This document shows positions 42,930-51,282 of a DNA stretch of 64,000 nucleotides, piece after piece (within the stretch, counting starts at the first letter, position 1; each line of letters starts with the position of its first letter). The notes beneath the pieces are model-generated. The model was not told the DNA's origin, did not search any database, and worked only from the letters and a program-made list of their open reading frames with translations. A program made the position numbers and the translations under genes. The stretch comes from Nostoc parmelioides FACHB-3921 (GTDB taxonomy: Bacteria > Cyanobacteriota > Cyanobacteriia > Cyanobacteriales > Nostocaceae), in contig NZ_JACJQL010000029.1 in NCBI RefSeq assembly GCF_014696625.1, forward strand, positions 24,850 through 88,849, written 5' to 3'.

Positions 42930-42968
42930 AGTGGTCAGTGGTCAGTAGTCAGTGGTCAGTGGTCAGTT
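42930..42968. repeat. GTCAGTG heptamer tandem repeat
   Basis: Five to six tandem AGTGGTC units downstream of acsF, followed by a C-rich tract (43020-43070, repeated TGCTCCC). Both are typical intergenic filler of Nostoc-type genomes. A 65-codon frame runs through them and is not taken as a gene. Confidence 0.85.
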
Positions 42969-43154
42969 GTTATTTGTTAAAAGGATTTGGTCTGCGACGG
43001 GAAGAAGCAGGGAGAAAGGCTTGCTCCCCCTGCTCCCCCTGCTCCCTGCTCCCTTCCCCCCTGCCTCTTCCAATCAATATCACCCTCAAGGGTACTGTCA
43101 GTATATGGGGATCAGCCGTTAGGTTAGTTATGTAGTTTCCCAGTAAACAATTGT

Positions 43155-43988
43155 ATGACAGACCTAATAGACCCATCTCAAATTATTGTTAGACCAAGAC
43201 CAACTTTACTTTCAACTTTTGAACTGTTGGTGAAACCAATTGCTCCTGTTGGTTCTGGCCCTGGTGTCGTGGCGCGTACAGTTATCCAAGGTTACTTTTT
43301 AACCATTGCCAACACCAGTAACTCAGATATCAAAGTACGGTTACAATTTACTGCCACAACCCCAGAATTAGATTTAACTAATACTGTTACTATCACCGAT
43401 GTTCAAGGTGTTAACGACTTTTCTGACCTCACCCCCATTGTTGGTGATCCCAAAAGATTTATCTTTAATTTAGGTATTGGTGCTAACGACACGGCTTTAT
43501 TTACCCTATTGCCTGATGTCAGCAAACCAGAGGTAATCAAAGCTAACTCTCTGGAAGTCCGGGGCTATGTAGAAATCGCCTTAACATCTCCATCTAGTTC
43601 TGTGAGGTTGCTGCTGACACCAGAACATCGCGGTACTTTTGTACCACAAAACTTTGATACTGTTCGCGCTGCTGATTTTGACCAACTAGTGTATGCTTTG
43701 CCTACATCCACTGGACAAAGTGAGTTTACGCTGACAGGCCCAGCCAAACCCAACAAGGAACTCAAATTAGAAATTAAAGAGATTGAGAAATTAGTTGAGA
43801 ACAAACTGGCAGAAATATTACCAGTAACACCCCAAACACAAATACCAAATGACCTACAGCGAGTTATCGGTCTGATGGCTCAACGTCTGGATGAGTTAGA
43901 ACAGCGCACTGCTAGTAATGGTAGTGGACGCGCTTTTATCCAGGTCGAAGAACGCCCTAGCGTTGGTCAGCACGTAGTTAATCAATAG
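43155..43988 (+). CDS. Unknown protein, first gene of an ATP-grasp operon
   Basis: A 277-residue soluble protein without a signal peptide. Residues about 1-185 look all-beta (RTVIQGYFLTIANTSNSDIK, later VRLLLTPEHRGTF); residues 200-245 form a charged helical segment (KELKLEIKEIEKLVENKLA); a short Gly/Ser-rich linker leads to the end GRAFIQVEERPSVGQHV. I do not recognise the family. It stands 11 bases before the next gene, and the three genes form a compact operon. It could be the substrate, a scaffold or a partner of the ATP-grasp ligase; nothing in the sequence decides. No clear Shine-Dalgarno precedes ATG 43155. Confidence 0.7.
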   Translation: MTDLIDPSQIIVRPRPTLLSTFELLVKPIAPVGSGPGVVARTVIQGYFLTIANTSNSDIKVRLQFTATTPELDLTNTVTITDVQGVNDFSDLTPIVGDPKRFIFNLGIGANDTALFTLLPDVSKPEVIKANSLEVRGYVEIALTSPSSSVRLLLTPEHRGTFVPQNFDTVRAADFDQLVYALPTSTGQSEFTLTGPAKPNKELKLEIKEIEKLVENKLAEILPVTPQTQIPNDLQRVIGLMAQRLDELEQRTASNGSGRAFIQVEERPSVGQHVVNQ

Positions 43989-43999
43989 GGGTAGTATTC

Positions 44000-44707
44000 A
44001 TGATAGTAATTGTCGCCAGTCGTCACGATAAAGCCGCCGAGGCACTGGCTACTCGTTGGATGGCTTATGATTCCCAACTGTTAACAGTTGAAGATTTGTC
44101 GGTAGCGGGATGGCGACATTACTTAGATTCTCCCCTTAATTCTACGGCTGTAATTGGTGGGCAGGCGATCGCAGTTGCCAAAATTACTGGTGTTCTCATC
44201 CGCCTACCTTACCTTCCTGAACAGGAATTACTGCACATTGCCCCAGAAGACCGCACCTATGTGGCAACAGAAATGAATGCTTTCCTCGTTTCCTGGTTAT
44301 CTGGGTTACCATGTCCCGTTTTAAATCGACCAACACCAACATATTTACTGGGGCCTAATTGGCGACCACAGCAATGGGTTTATGCAGCCGCTCAAATTGG
44401 TATACCTGTGCGTCCGGTCAGACGACAAGTGGCATTATCTACACCTAACCAAGCTCAGGTTTTAGAAAAACCACCTGTAACTGTGACCGTTGTGGGTCAT
44501 CGTTGTATTGGTCAGGTAGATGATAACCTGGTGACTTATGCCAAACGCCTCGCTTGTGCGGCGAAGGTTGATTTGTTGACAGTGCAGTTTAGCAGCAGTG
44601 AAGCTAACGCAGAGTTTTTAAATGCTGAGTTGTGGGCTGATATTTCTCATCCAGAAATAGCTGATGCTATTTTGGCACATTTGAGTGGAGGGGATGGCAA
44701 ATGTTGA
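44000..44707 (+). CDS. Unknown protein, likely partner of the adjacent ATP-grasp ligase
   Basis: A 235-residue soluble protein. It opens with a beta strand and Rossmann-like start (MIVIVASRHDKAAEALATRW), and the middle (GVLIRLPYLPEQELLHI, then ERTYVATEMNAFL-like and SGLPCPVLNRPTPTYLLGP) resembles the pre-ATP-grasp region of MvdD/RimK-type ligases, which contacts the acceptor substrate. No ATP-binding core follows, so it looks like a stand-alone pre-grasp half or a degenerate paralogue of the next gene. It lies 11 bases after the first gene and overlaps the ATP-grasp gene by 7 bases. The function is unknown. Confidence 0.7.
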   Translation: MIVIVASRHDKAAEALATRWMAYDSQLLTVEDLSVAGWRHYLDSPLNSTAVIGGQAIAVAKITGVLIRLPYLPEQELLHIAPEDRTYVATEMNAFLVSWLSGLPCPVLNRPTPTYLLGPNWRPQQWVYAAAQIGIPVRPVRRQVALSTPNQAQVLEKPPVTVTVVGHRCIGQVDDNLVTYAKRLACAAKVDLLTVQFSSSEANAEFLNAELWADISHPEIADAILAHLSGGDGKC

Positions 44708-45687
44708 TTTTGTTGTGGGGACTTCCTGAGGATTCACCTTTAGCCGCCGTTTACTCAGAATTGATAAGTCTAGGCATTCCCACTGTACTGCTGAACCAAC
44801 AAGATATTTTAGCAACAGAAATTGAATTACTTGTGGGGGAATCAGTGCAAGGTGTGCTTCGGACTCCACAGCAAACAATTGACCTGAGTACAGTCACGGC
44901 TGCTTACATTCGCCCCTACGACTCGCGTCGCCTACCCCAAATAGAACAAGCTGGTATAAATAGTTTAGCTTGGCAGCAGGCGATCGCGATCGATGATACT
45001 TTATTATGTTGGTCGGAAATTACCCCAGCCTTGGTAATTAACCGTCCCGCCGCAATGGCTCCTAATGGTTCCAAACCCTACCAACTAGAGCAGATTCGTC
45101 AGCTAGGCTTCCAAATTCCGGCAACATTAGTCACTACAGACCCCAATGCTGTGCAAGCTTTTTGGCAACAACACGGCAATATTATTTACAAGTCCATCAG
45201 TGGGATTCGCAGCAAAGTCTCCCGCCTCAATCCAGCACACCTAGAACGCCTTGCCAATGTATCCTGGTGTCCGACTCAGTTCCAGCAGTATATCCCTGGT
45301 AGAGATTATCGAGTTCATGTAGTGGGTACAGAAGTTTTTGCTAGTGAGGTGATTTCCCCAGCCGATGATTACCGTTATGCGTCCCCAGATGAAGAGTCTA
45401 CGGTTATCCGCGCTTGTGAAATTCCCCAAGAGGTAGAAGCGAAATGTCAGGCCTTGGCTCAAGCCATCAACTTACCCCTCTGCGGTATAGATTTACGCCA
45501 AACGCCGGACGGTGAATGGTACTGCTTTGAAGTTAATCCTTCCCCTGGGTTTACCTACTATGAATATGCTACCAGTCAACCGATTAGTAGAGCGATCGCT
45601 CATTTACTCGCAGCATGTAAAAAAGATACGGCAATTACTGAAAAGCACGGGATAAAATTACCAAAAATCAGCGTCAGCAACACTTGA
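44701..45687 (+). CDS. RimK/MvdD-like ATP-grasp ligase
   Basis: A 328-residue enzyme with GGAGGGG eight bases before ATG 44701. Residues 1-120 are a pre-ATP-grasp domain; the ATP-grasp core runs from about 120 to 315. Visible motifs are NRPAAMAPNGSKPYQLEQIR, the lysine in NIIYKSISGIRSKV, RDYRVHVVGTEVFASEV, and the metal-binding CGIDLRQ...FEVNPSPGFTYYE (Asp, Glu, Asn). The family joins a carboxylate to an amine with ATP; RimK adds glutamate to a protein, MvdC/D make ester and amide crosslinks in peptides. No short precursor-peptide gene is evident nearby, so the substrate is open. Confidence 0.8.
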   Translation: MLILLWGLPEDSPLAAVYSELISLGIPTVLLNQQDILATEIELLVGESVQGVLRTPQQTIDLSTVTAAYIRPYDSRRLPQIEQAGINSLAWQQAIAIDDTLLCWSEITPALVINRPAAMAPNGSKPYQLEQIRQLGFQIPATLVTTDPNAVQAFWQQHGNIIYKSISGIRSKVSRLNPAHLERLANVSWCPTQFQQYIPGRDYRVHVVGTEVFASEVISPADDYRYASPDEESTVIRACEIPQEVEAKCQALAQAINLPLCGIDLRQTPDGEWYCFEVNPSPGFTYYEYATSQPISRAIAHLLAACKKDTAITEKHGIKLPKISVSNT

Positions 45688-46417
45688 AAAAATTTATACC
45701 CTTATACCCCTACACCCTTGTCTAAACCCTTGATATTTCGTTTTCATGCGTAAGTCCTACCATTACTAATTGGGAGATAAGATCATAAAATGCTACCTAA
45801 ACTGTTTCACCCTGGCTTTAGGTAAGTTAAAAATTCCATTTGATGCCCTAAGTCCTGGTGTGAATGTTGACATTTAAACTTTATTCTGTACTGTAGAGAC
45901 GTTGCGTGCAATTTCTCTACTTATTTATTTGGCTTCATGCTTTCTTTACAGAAATCAGCAAAAAAATCGCTTTTCTTCACCTGAAAAACAAAGTAGCTGC
46001 TTATTAGAAGGATTAAACTGAGTCTGGATAAAATTTAACCAAACCACATTGATAAATTCTATGTACAAATAATATTACCTAACTTGTGAAATATTCATTC
46101 TTCTCCGTGTAACCTTCATTAGCTAAGGAGAAAAATCACAGATTGCTCTGACTGATGCCTATGGGAAAGTCCCTGGCTTTGGAAAAAAAGTCGGATAAGA
46201 ATTTCGTAATCCATAAACAGGATACTATGAAGAGTTTATATTTGTATACTGTTTTTTATATTAAGGATGGTAGACTTACTGAGGTACAACTCTTTTAGAT
46301 AAATTGATTGTGGTTTTCCATTACATAGGAAATAATTCTTATCACTCTGTAAGTGCGAAGGATTGATCAGTACTGAAATTTCGTAATCTACTCATGCTCA
46401 AATACTGAGAAAATATT
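45688..46417. other. 730-bp region after the ATP-grasp operon
   Basis: It holds a C-rich tract, the GTAGAGACGTTGC hairpin (45892-45920), and AT-rich sequence. A 48-codon frame at 46154-46300 has no adjacent ribosome-binding site (AAGGAG lies about 25 bases upstream) and is not called. Confidence 0.5.
45892..45920. repeat. Hairpin, copy 3 of the GTAGAGACGTTG family
   Basis: TGTAGAGACGTTGC and GCAATTTCTCTAC, two or three mismatches, followed by TTATTTATTT. It may end the ATP-grasp operon transcript. Confidence 0.6.
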
Positions 46418-46681
46418 ATGAGAGACCACTTGCATAATGAAAAAGGCAAGTTTTACTGGAAAATCCTCCTGAAATTGATGATATATGGTACTTGTTCAAC
46501 AGTACTATTCACGGCTAGTATCGTAATTGTTAAATCCCTGTTTTTCTACTTTAATTCTATTACCAAGTCTAGTTATCCTACTTCAGTTCCTTGGATAGAT
46601 AGCCAGTATGAATGTGAGTATACAGGCAGGACTTGGAATGAAAATCAGTGTTGGGATAAAGAACAAAGTCCTTGGTTTTGA
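46418..46681 (+). CDS. Small single-pass membrane protein (87 aa), unknown
   Basis: The product has a basic start (MRDHLHNEKGKFYWK), one long hydrophobic segment (about 17-46, LMIYGTCSTVLFTASIVIV...), and a polar C-terminal tail with two cysteines set in an acidic/aromatic context (YECEYTGRTWNENQCWDKEQ). The tail pattern could form a disulfide outside the membrane. The ribosome-binding site is weak (GAGAAAA). I do not recognise the family. It converges with the first pentapeptide-repeat gene. Confidence 0.45.
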   Translation: MRDHLHNEKGKFYWKILLKLMIYGTCSTVLFTASIVIVKSLFFYFNSITKSSYPTSVPWIDSQYECEYTGRTWNENQCWDKEQSPWF

Positions 46682-46698
46682 ATACCTTGCTTCCATAG

Positions 46699-48168
46699 TT
46701 AGCTAGATTGTCGCCAATGTATTGGTATTTCCACATTATCAGGTAGGCGAGTCGTGCGATCGCCTATAGCAATACTAACTTGTTGAGGTTTTAAATTTTT
46801 GACTCCTGTGAGAATTGCTCCGGCTAATTTAACATCGCAAAAGTTAGTATCAGATAGGTTAGCCCCTACGAGATTGCACTGAGAAAGATTAGCTTGATAG
46901 AGGCTGGCTCTTTGTAAATTTGCTCCCATCAAATTGGCTTTACACAAATCTGCTTCCGTCAAACTGGCCCCAGTGAAGTCAGCAAATAACATCTCTGCTT
47001 GTTGTAACTTAGCTGCATTTAAATTCGCTTCAGCAAGATTAGCACCGTTGAGATTAGCACCCTGTAAATTTGCGCCAATGAGACCACAAAGAGATAGATT
47101 AGCTTTACCAAGTTTTGCTCCTTGTAGGTTAGCTAAGAACAGCTTTGCACCGCAAAGATTAGCCAATTTCAATATTGCGTGTTGTAAATTGACTTTATAA
47201 AGATTAGCACCTGGCAAATTAGCTGCACGCAGACTTGCACCCATAAGATTAGCACCGCGCAAATTTGCACCACCAAGTTCCGCACGATTCAAATTTGCGC
47301 CTTGTATATTTGCTCCTTGCAAATTTGCTTTCAAGAAATTAGCCTCAAACAAAATAGAACCAGTCAATTCTGCACCCTCAAGATTTGCTCCACTAAAATC
47401 ACAACCCCGCAAATCTGCGCCGCGAAAATCACAACCCCGCAAATCCGCTCGTTGTAAATTTGCTCCCAATAGTTCTACTCGCCTGAGATTAATATTACGC
47501 AAATCAAGTCGCTTATCTCCCTCCTCTTGTAAATAATTACGTCTACCGACAACCGTCAAAGCTACTTGAATATCCCTACGGATTTTTGGTGATTCTTCAT
47601 GAACATTTAAGCGCAACTGTGGCGTTCGACGCTCACCTTGCTTATACCGACCCAGAGAAGTTGGTTGTGATTCATCTTCCTTTTGCTCTTGTTCGTCTCG
47701 AACAGAAGCATTCTCTCGAATAAAAGCTGTGAGAATTTCGATAACTGTCCAGTGTTCTTGGGGAAAATCTTGGGCGACTTTTTCTAACACATAAATTGCC
47801 CCTGTGCGGGTTTCAATTTTGTCATGCCCCAGTTGGGTAACAGCAGTCATCAGACGTTCTGAAATTAATCTATCTTCAGAGAGTTTGGCATTTTGAATGC
47901 TGATTTCTAAGTTTTTTTCGGCAGCAGAAGCACTTTTACTAATGACATCTACGCGCTTGGCTGCATAATAAGCATTAATCATTACACCCAAGCCCAAGAA
48001 AATGATGGCAGCAATTGTTAGTGCTTGATTTCTAGATTGTAATTTTTGCTGTATGGTCAACCCTTGAGGATTGGAAGATGCAAATAAAATCACAGCTATA
48101 GTAACGGCAAATATAACGGTTATGCCAATCAACCAACGCCATAATTTGTCTGTCTTATTAGCAGGCAT
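46699..48168 (-). CDS. Membrane-anchored pentapeptide-repeat protein
   Basis: A 489-residue protein from ATG 48168 (MPANKTDKLWRWLIG), chosen because AAGGA lies upstream; an in-frame TTG nine codons earlier is possible. Two membrane segments (about 10-28 and 42-62), a helical domain (about 75-215) with IETRTGAIYVLEKVAQDFP and HWTVIEILTAFIRE, then about 45 pentapeptide units A(N/D)LxX (about 215-475, for example LQGANIQGANLNRAELGGAN) that should form a right-handed quadrilateral beta-helix. The helical domain is shared with the next pentapeptide gene. Function is unknown. Confidence 0.85.
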   Translation of the reverse strand: MPANKTDKLWRWLIGITVIFAVTIAVILFASSNPQGLTIQQKLQSRNQALTIAAIIFLGLGVMINAYYAAKRVDVISKSASAAEKNLEISIQNAKLSEDRLISERLMTAVTQLGHDKIETRTGAIYVLEKVAQDFPQEHWTVIEILTAFIRENASVRDEQEQKEDESQPTSLGRYKQGERRTPQLRLNVHEESPKIRRDIQVALTVVGRRNYLQEEGDKRLDLRNINLRRVELLGANLQRADLRGCDFRGADLRGCDFSGANLEGAELTGSILFEANFLKANLQGANIQGANLNRAELGGANLRGANLMGASLRAANLPGANLYKVNLQHAILKLANLCGAKLFLANLQGAKLGKANLSLCGLIGANLQGANLNGANLAEANLNAAKLQQAEMLFADFTGASLTEADLCKANLMGANLQRASLYQANLSQCNLVGANLSDTNFCDVKLAGAILTGVKNLKPQQVSIAIGDRTTRLPDNVEIPIHWRQSS

Positions 48169-48404
48169 AATCGTATCATTCCTTACCACACACAATTAAT
48201 CCTCATGTGTTTTCTAGAAAATAATACACCATTTAAATCTAAATTTAAATATGGTACTGAGTGCATTAATTGATGCTTTGATAATTAGAGAAATAAGTAA
48301 TTTAACAATTATTTAAGAATTTGGAACTTACCATCCCATTGAGAATGTCAAATCTGATTCATTCTGAATATATGGATTCTGGATAGAGAATGTTTACAGA
48401 ATTA

Positions 48405-49157
48405 TTATCTATTAGAAGTATCGGCCGTAGTAAATTTTGCTTCTCGTAGATTTGCTCCTTTCAATATTGCCTCATGTAAAATTACTTCCTGCAAATTAGC
48501 TAAATATAAATTTGCTCCTGTCAAATTTGCCCCCGTGAGATTTGCTCCAACTAGGTTTGCAGCACTGAGGATAGAGCCAGATAAATTTGCCCCAGCTAAA
48601 TTAGCGCCAGAAAGGTTCGCGGCGGTCAAAATTGCCCCACAGAGATTGGCTTGTAATAAATTTGCCCCGGTGAGATTAACACGATAGAGATTCGCGTTTT
48701 CTAGATTGGCTTTGCTGAGATTCGCTCCCTGTATATCGATATGGCTCAAATCTAATTGTTGATTTTCTGGGTCTTGCTTTGTATCCCTATGAGCAATCAC
48801 AGTTAAAGCAGCTTGAATTTCCGCACCAATTGATGATGTTAACTGTGCGGACGAAATATTATTAACACAATGGCGGATAAAATCACTGAGAACTTCCATG
48901 ATTAGCCAGTGCTGTTTTGGATAATCATGGGCTATTTGCTTCAACTCATAAATGGCTTTGAGCCTGGTTTCTATTGTTTGATGGTGGTGCAAGTCTCCTA
49001 TAGCTACTTGTAAGCGTTGGGTGATGCTATTTCGCCCACCGCAGGGGGTCTTTTTTTGACCAGAGAAAACTATCTTATCAATGAGATTCTCTATTAAATT
49101 GTTGTGTTGTATTTTTCCTGCAACTGTACGATAAACATTAAAAATCATAGTTAACAT
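48405..49157 (-). CDS. Pentapeptide-repeat protein, smaller paralogue
   Basis: A 250-residue protein. Its N-terminal half (about 40-130) has RLQVAIGDLHHHQTIETRLK and HWLIMEVLSDFIRH, matching the helical domain of the larger pentapeptide protein next to it; about 20 pentapeptide units follow (about 145-245, LSGANLAGANLSGSILSAAN). It has no convincing membrane segment, so it is probably cytoplasmic. Same strand as its larger paralogue with 236 bp between, suggesting tandem duplication and divergence. ATG 49148 is an alternative start. Confidence 0.82.
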   Translation of the reverse strand: MLTMIFNVYRTVAGKIQHNNLIENLIDKIVFSGQKKTPCGGRNSITQRLQVAIGDLHHHQTIETRLKAIYELKQIAHDYPKQHWLIMEVLSDFIRHCVNNISSAQLTSSIGAEIQAALTVIAHRDTKQDPENQQLDLSHIDIQGANLSKANLENANLYRVNLTGANLLQANLCGAILTAANLSGANLAGANLSGSILSAANLVGANLTGANLTGANLYLANLQEVILHEAILKGANLREAKFTTADTSNR

Positions 49158-49489
49158 AATTAAAGATAATATTTAATATCCATCATGAACGGCGTAAACC
49201 AGGACAGATGAAAAAACCTGTCTTTATTTCCCTCAGTTCCCGGCAGGATGATTACCCGTAGCTTGCTTAGCCTTATGCCCAGCTTTATGGCAAACTATTC
49301 CTTGCCTTTTTTAAGTTATAAACTACCTGTTATTTTGCATATATTTTTTAATTTTTAATATTTGTAAATATAATCATAATTGTGGAAAATACAGAACAAA
49401 GTTTACTCCTTCTGGCAGAAGATATGAATTACAAAACCATCTATTGCTATAAATTAAATATGTACTAATATGTTTTTTTACATTAATAA
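49158..49489. other. 332-bp divergent intergenic region
   Basis: AT-rich, no gene or clear repeat seen. It should carry the promoters of the pentapeptide gene and the oxidoreductase. Confidence 0.5.
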
Positions 49490-50674
49490 ATGCTGCAAAA
49501 TTTACAGCCACTTACACGTAATTTAGTCCTGATTGGTGGAGGTCATACTCACGCTATTGTACTCAGAATGTTTGGCATGAAACCTCTATCTGGAGTACAT
49601 TTAACTTTAATCACCCCGTCCGTTGAAACACCATACTCTGGAATGTTACCAGGACATATTGCCGGTGTTTACAACCGTGATGAATGCCATATTAACTTGC
49701 AAAGATTAGCTAACTTTGCTCAAGCGCAATTGTACATTGATACAGTAGTTGACCTGGATTTAAAAAACCATAAAGTGATTTGTGCTAGCCATCAGGCGGT
49801 AGATTTCGACTTGCTGTCTATCGATATTGGCAGCACCCCAGCCACAATGTCTGTATCCGGTGCAGCAGAATATGCAGTGCCGGCTAAACCAGTGTCGCAA
49901 TTACTAGAACATTGGTATCAGATGCTAGATAGTGTAGTTCAAAAGCCGCAAATCAACAGGAGTATTGCGATCGCTGGCGGTGGTGCAGGTGGTGTAGAAT
50001 TGGCATTATCAATGCAGGCGCATCTGCATCACATCTTCAAGCAAGCCCGACAACCCCTGAGTAATCTGGAAATTCATTTATTTCATCGCCAAGCCGAACT
50101 GATGTCCCATCATCACCCATCAGTGCAACATCAAGTCAAAGAAATTCTCACCAGACGTGGTGTCAAGCTTCACTTAAAGGAAACAGTTTCTCACATTGCA
50201 CCCTCTACCGACAGCCAAGACGAAGAACTATTAGAAATTCAATGTGAATCTGGTATCAAAGTAAATTGCCATAAAATTTTTTGGGTAACCCAAGCCTCAG
50301 CACTCCAGTGCTTAAAAGCCACGGGATTAGCTACTGATGAGAGGGGCTTTATTTTAGTTGAAGACACATTACAATCGCCCACACACCCGGAGGTATTTGC
50401 AGCTGGTGACATCGCCACAATGATTCATCATCCCCGACCGAAAGCAGGGGTATTTGCTGTACGCCAAGGTAAACCCTTATTCGACAACCTCAGGCGGAAA
50501 TTAACGGGACAACCACTCAAACCCTACAAACCACAGCAACAATATTTAAGTTTAATTGGTACAGGTGACAAACGAGCGATCGCTACCAAAGGTTGTATCA
50601 CTTTACCACCTCATCAATTATGCTGGCAGTGGAAGGACTGGCTTGACCGTCGCTTTATGCAGCAATTCCAATGA
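49490..50674 (+). CDS. FAD-dependent pyridine nucleotide-disulfide oxidoreductase of the SelD-partner type
   Basis: A 394-residue flavoprotein. FAD-binding start LVLIGGGHTHAIVLRMFG, second nucleotide-binding loop IAIAGGGAGGVELALSM, and the late FAD motif HPEVFAAGDIATM with the FAVRQGKPLFDNL helix. The GGGHTHA start and the closing CWQWKDWLDRRFM match the module found fused to the N-terminus of selenide,water dikinase (SelD) in many cyanobacteria. Here the gene stops right after that module and no SelD follows. It may reduce a quinone or a selenium/sulfur compound; the substrate is not known. Confidence 0.8.
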   Translation: MLQNLQPLTRNLVLIGGGHTHAIVLRMFGMKPLSGVHLTLITPSVETPYSGMLPGHIAGVYNRDECHINLQRLANFAQAQLYIDTVVDLDLKNHKVICASHQAVDFDLLSIDIGSTPATMSVSGAAEYAVPAKPVSQLLEHWYQMLDSVVQKPQINRSIAIAGGGAGGVELALSMQAHLHHIFKQARQPLSNLEIHLFHRQAELMSHHHPSVQHQVKEILTRRGVKLHLKETVSHIAPSTDSQDEELLEIQCESGIKVNCHKIFWVTQASALQCLKATGLATDERGFILVEDTLQSPTHPEVFAAGDIATMIHHPRPKAGVFAVRQGKPLFDNLRRKLTGQPLKPYKPQQQYLSLIGTGDKRAIATKGCITLPPHQLCWQWKDWLDRRFMQQFQ

Positions 50675-50862
50675 GAAAATTCCACAACTGACGCACCAAG
50701 GTTTGGAGAAGGGTATAGGGGTGCAGGGGTGTAGGGGAGCCAGTTGCGTGGGCGGGTTTCCCGACTTGAGCAAACTGGCGTGTATAAATGTTTGAAACCC
50801 TTACACCCGGTCTCAACAGAAAATCTAAGTGCGTAACTCCTATATATAAGACAAGGTTTAAA

Positions 50863-51168
50863 ATGGCTGATATGAGAGCCAAAATTGAAAATCAAGTCCT
50901 ATTTCTGCATCATGAAGACTTACCAGAGTTTAAAAAAGGTGGTTCTGTAGTTAGAAACTCATATTTTTGGGCGCTACGTTCAATTGCTGGTAGAGCCTCC
51001 CGTTATCGTGACTGGGAATATGAGCCAGAAGTGTGGCTAGCGCTGGCGCGAATGCTGTTGTCTTTCTCCGAGTCGGGATATTTGGGTTATCGAGAAACTA
51101 TATTAGAGTTTCCTTTATCACAAGGGGAAATTCCTGATTTATTGCGAGATGTTGCTACCTGGGAATAA
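50863..51168 (+). CDS. Unknown small protein (101 aa)
   Basis: ATG 50863 has CAAGG six bases upstream; an ATG at 50788 adds 25 residues from an intergenic repeat and is rejected. The product is soluble and mostly helical with VVRNSYFWALRSIAGRASRY and PEVWLALARMLLSFSESGYL as its most structured parts. No known family. It follows the flavoprotein on the same strand, 188 bp apart across G-rich repeat DNA. Confidence 0.55.
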   Translation: MADMRAKIENQVLFLHHEDLPEFKKGGSVVRNSYFWALRSIAGRASRYRDWEYEPEVWLALARMLLSFSESGYLGYRETILEFPLSQGEIPDLLRDVATWE

Positions 51169-51211
51169 GGAGAACAGTGTAAATATAGAGGTTTGCAGTT
51201 GAGTCCAATAC

Positions 51212-51282
51212 AGACCTAATCCCCAACCCCTACAAGGGAAGGGGCGTAAGCCTGAAAGCCTCTCACCTTGCTGGAAAGAGGT
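51212..51282. repeat. Intergenic repeat, same family as the in-frame copies at 31067 and 31184
   Basis: GACCTAATCCCCAACCCC, ACAAGGGAAGGGG, GAAAGCCTCTC and GGAAAGAGG follow in the same order as in the two copies inside the beta-barrel gene. Here it is non-coding, just downstream of the TonB-dependent receptor stop. Confidence 0.7.

Noticed and set aside
42938..43135. 65-codon frame downstream of acsF
   Set aside because: It runs entirely through GTCAGTG heptamers and a C-rich repeat tract, so it is not coding.
46154..46300. 48-codon plus-strand frame (MPMGKSLALEKKSDK...)
   Set aside because: The only good Shine-Dalgarno (AAGGAG) lies about 25 bases upstream, too far, and the product has no family character.
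50788..50862. 25-codon extension of the 101-aa protein from an upstream ATG
   Set aside because: It is translated from repeat-like intergenic DNA; the ATG at 50863 has the better ribosome-binding site.
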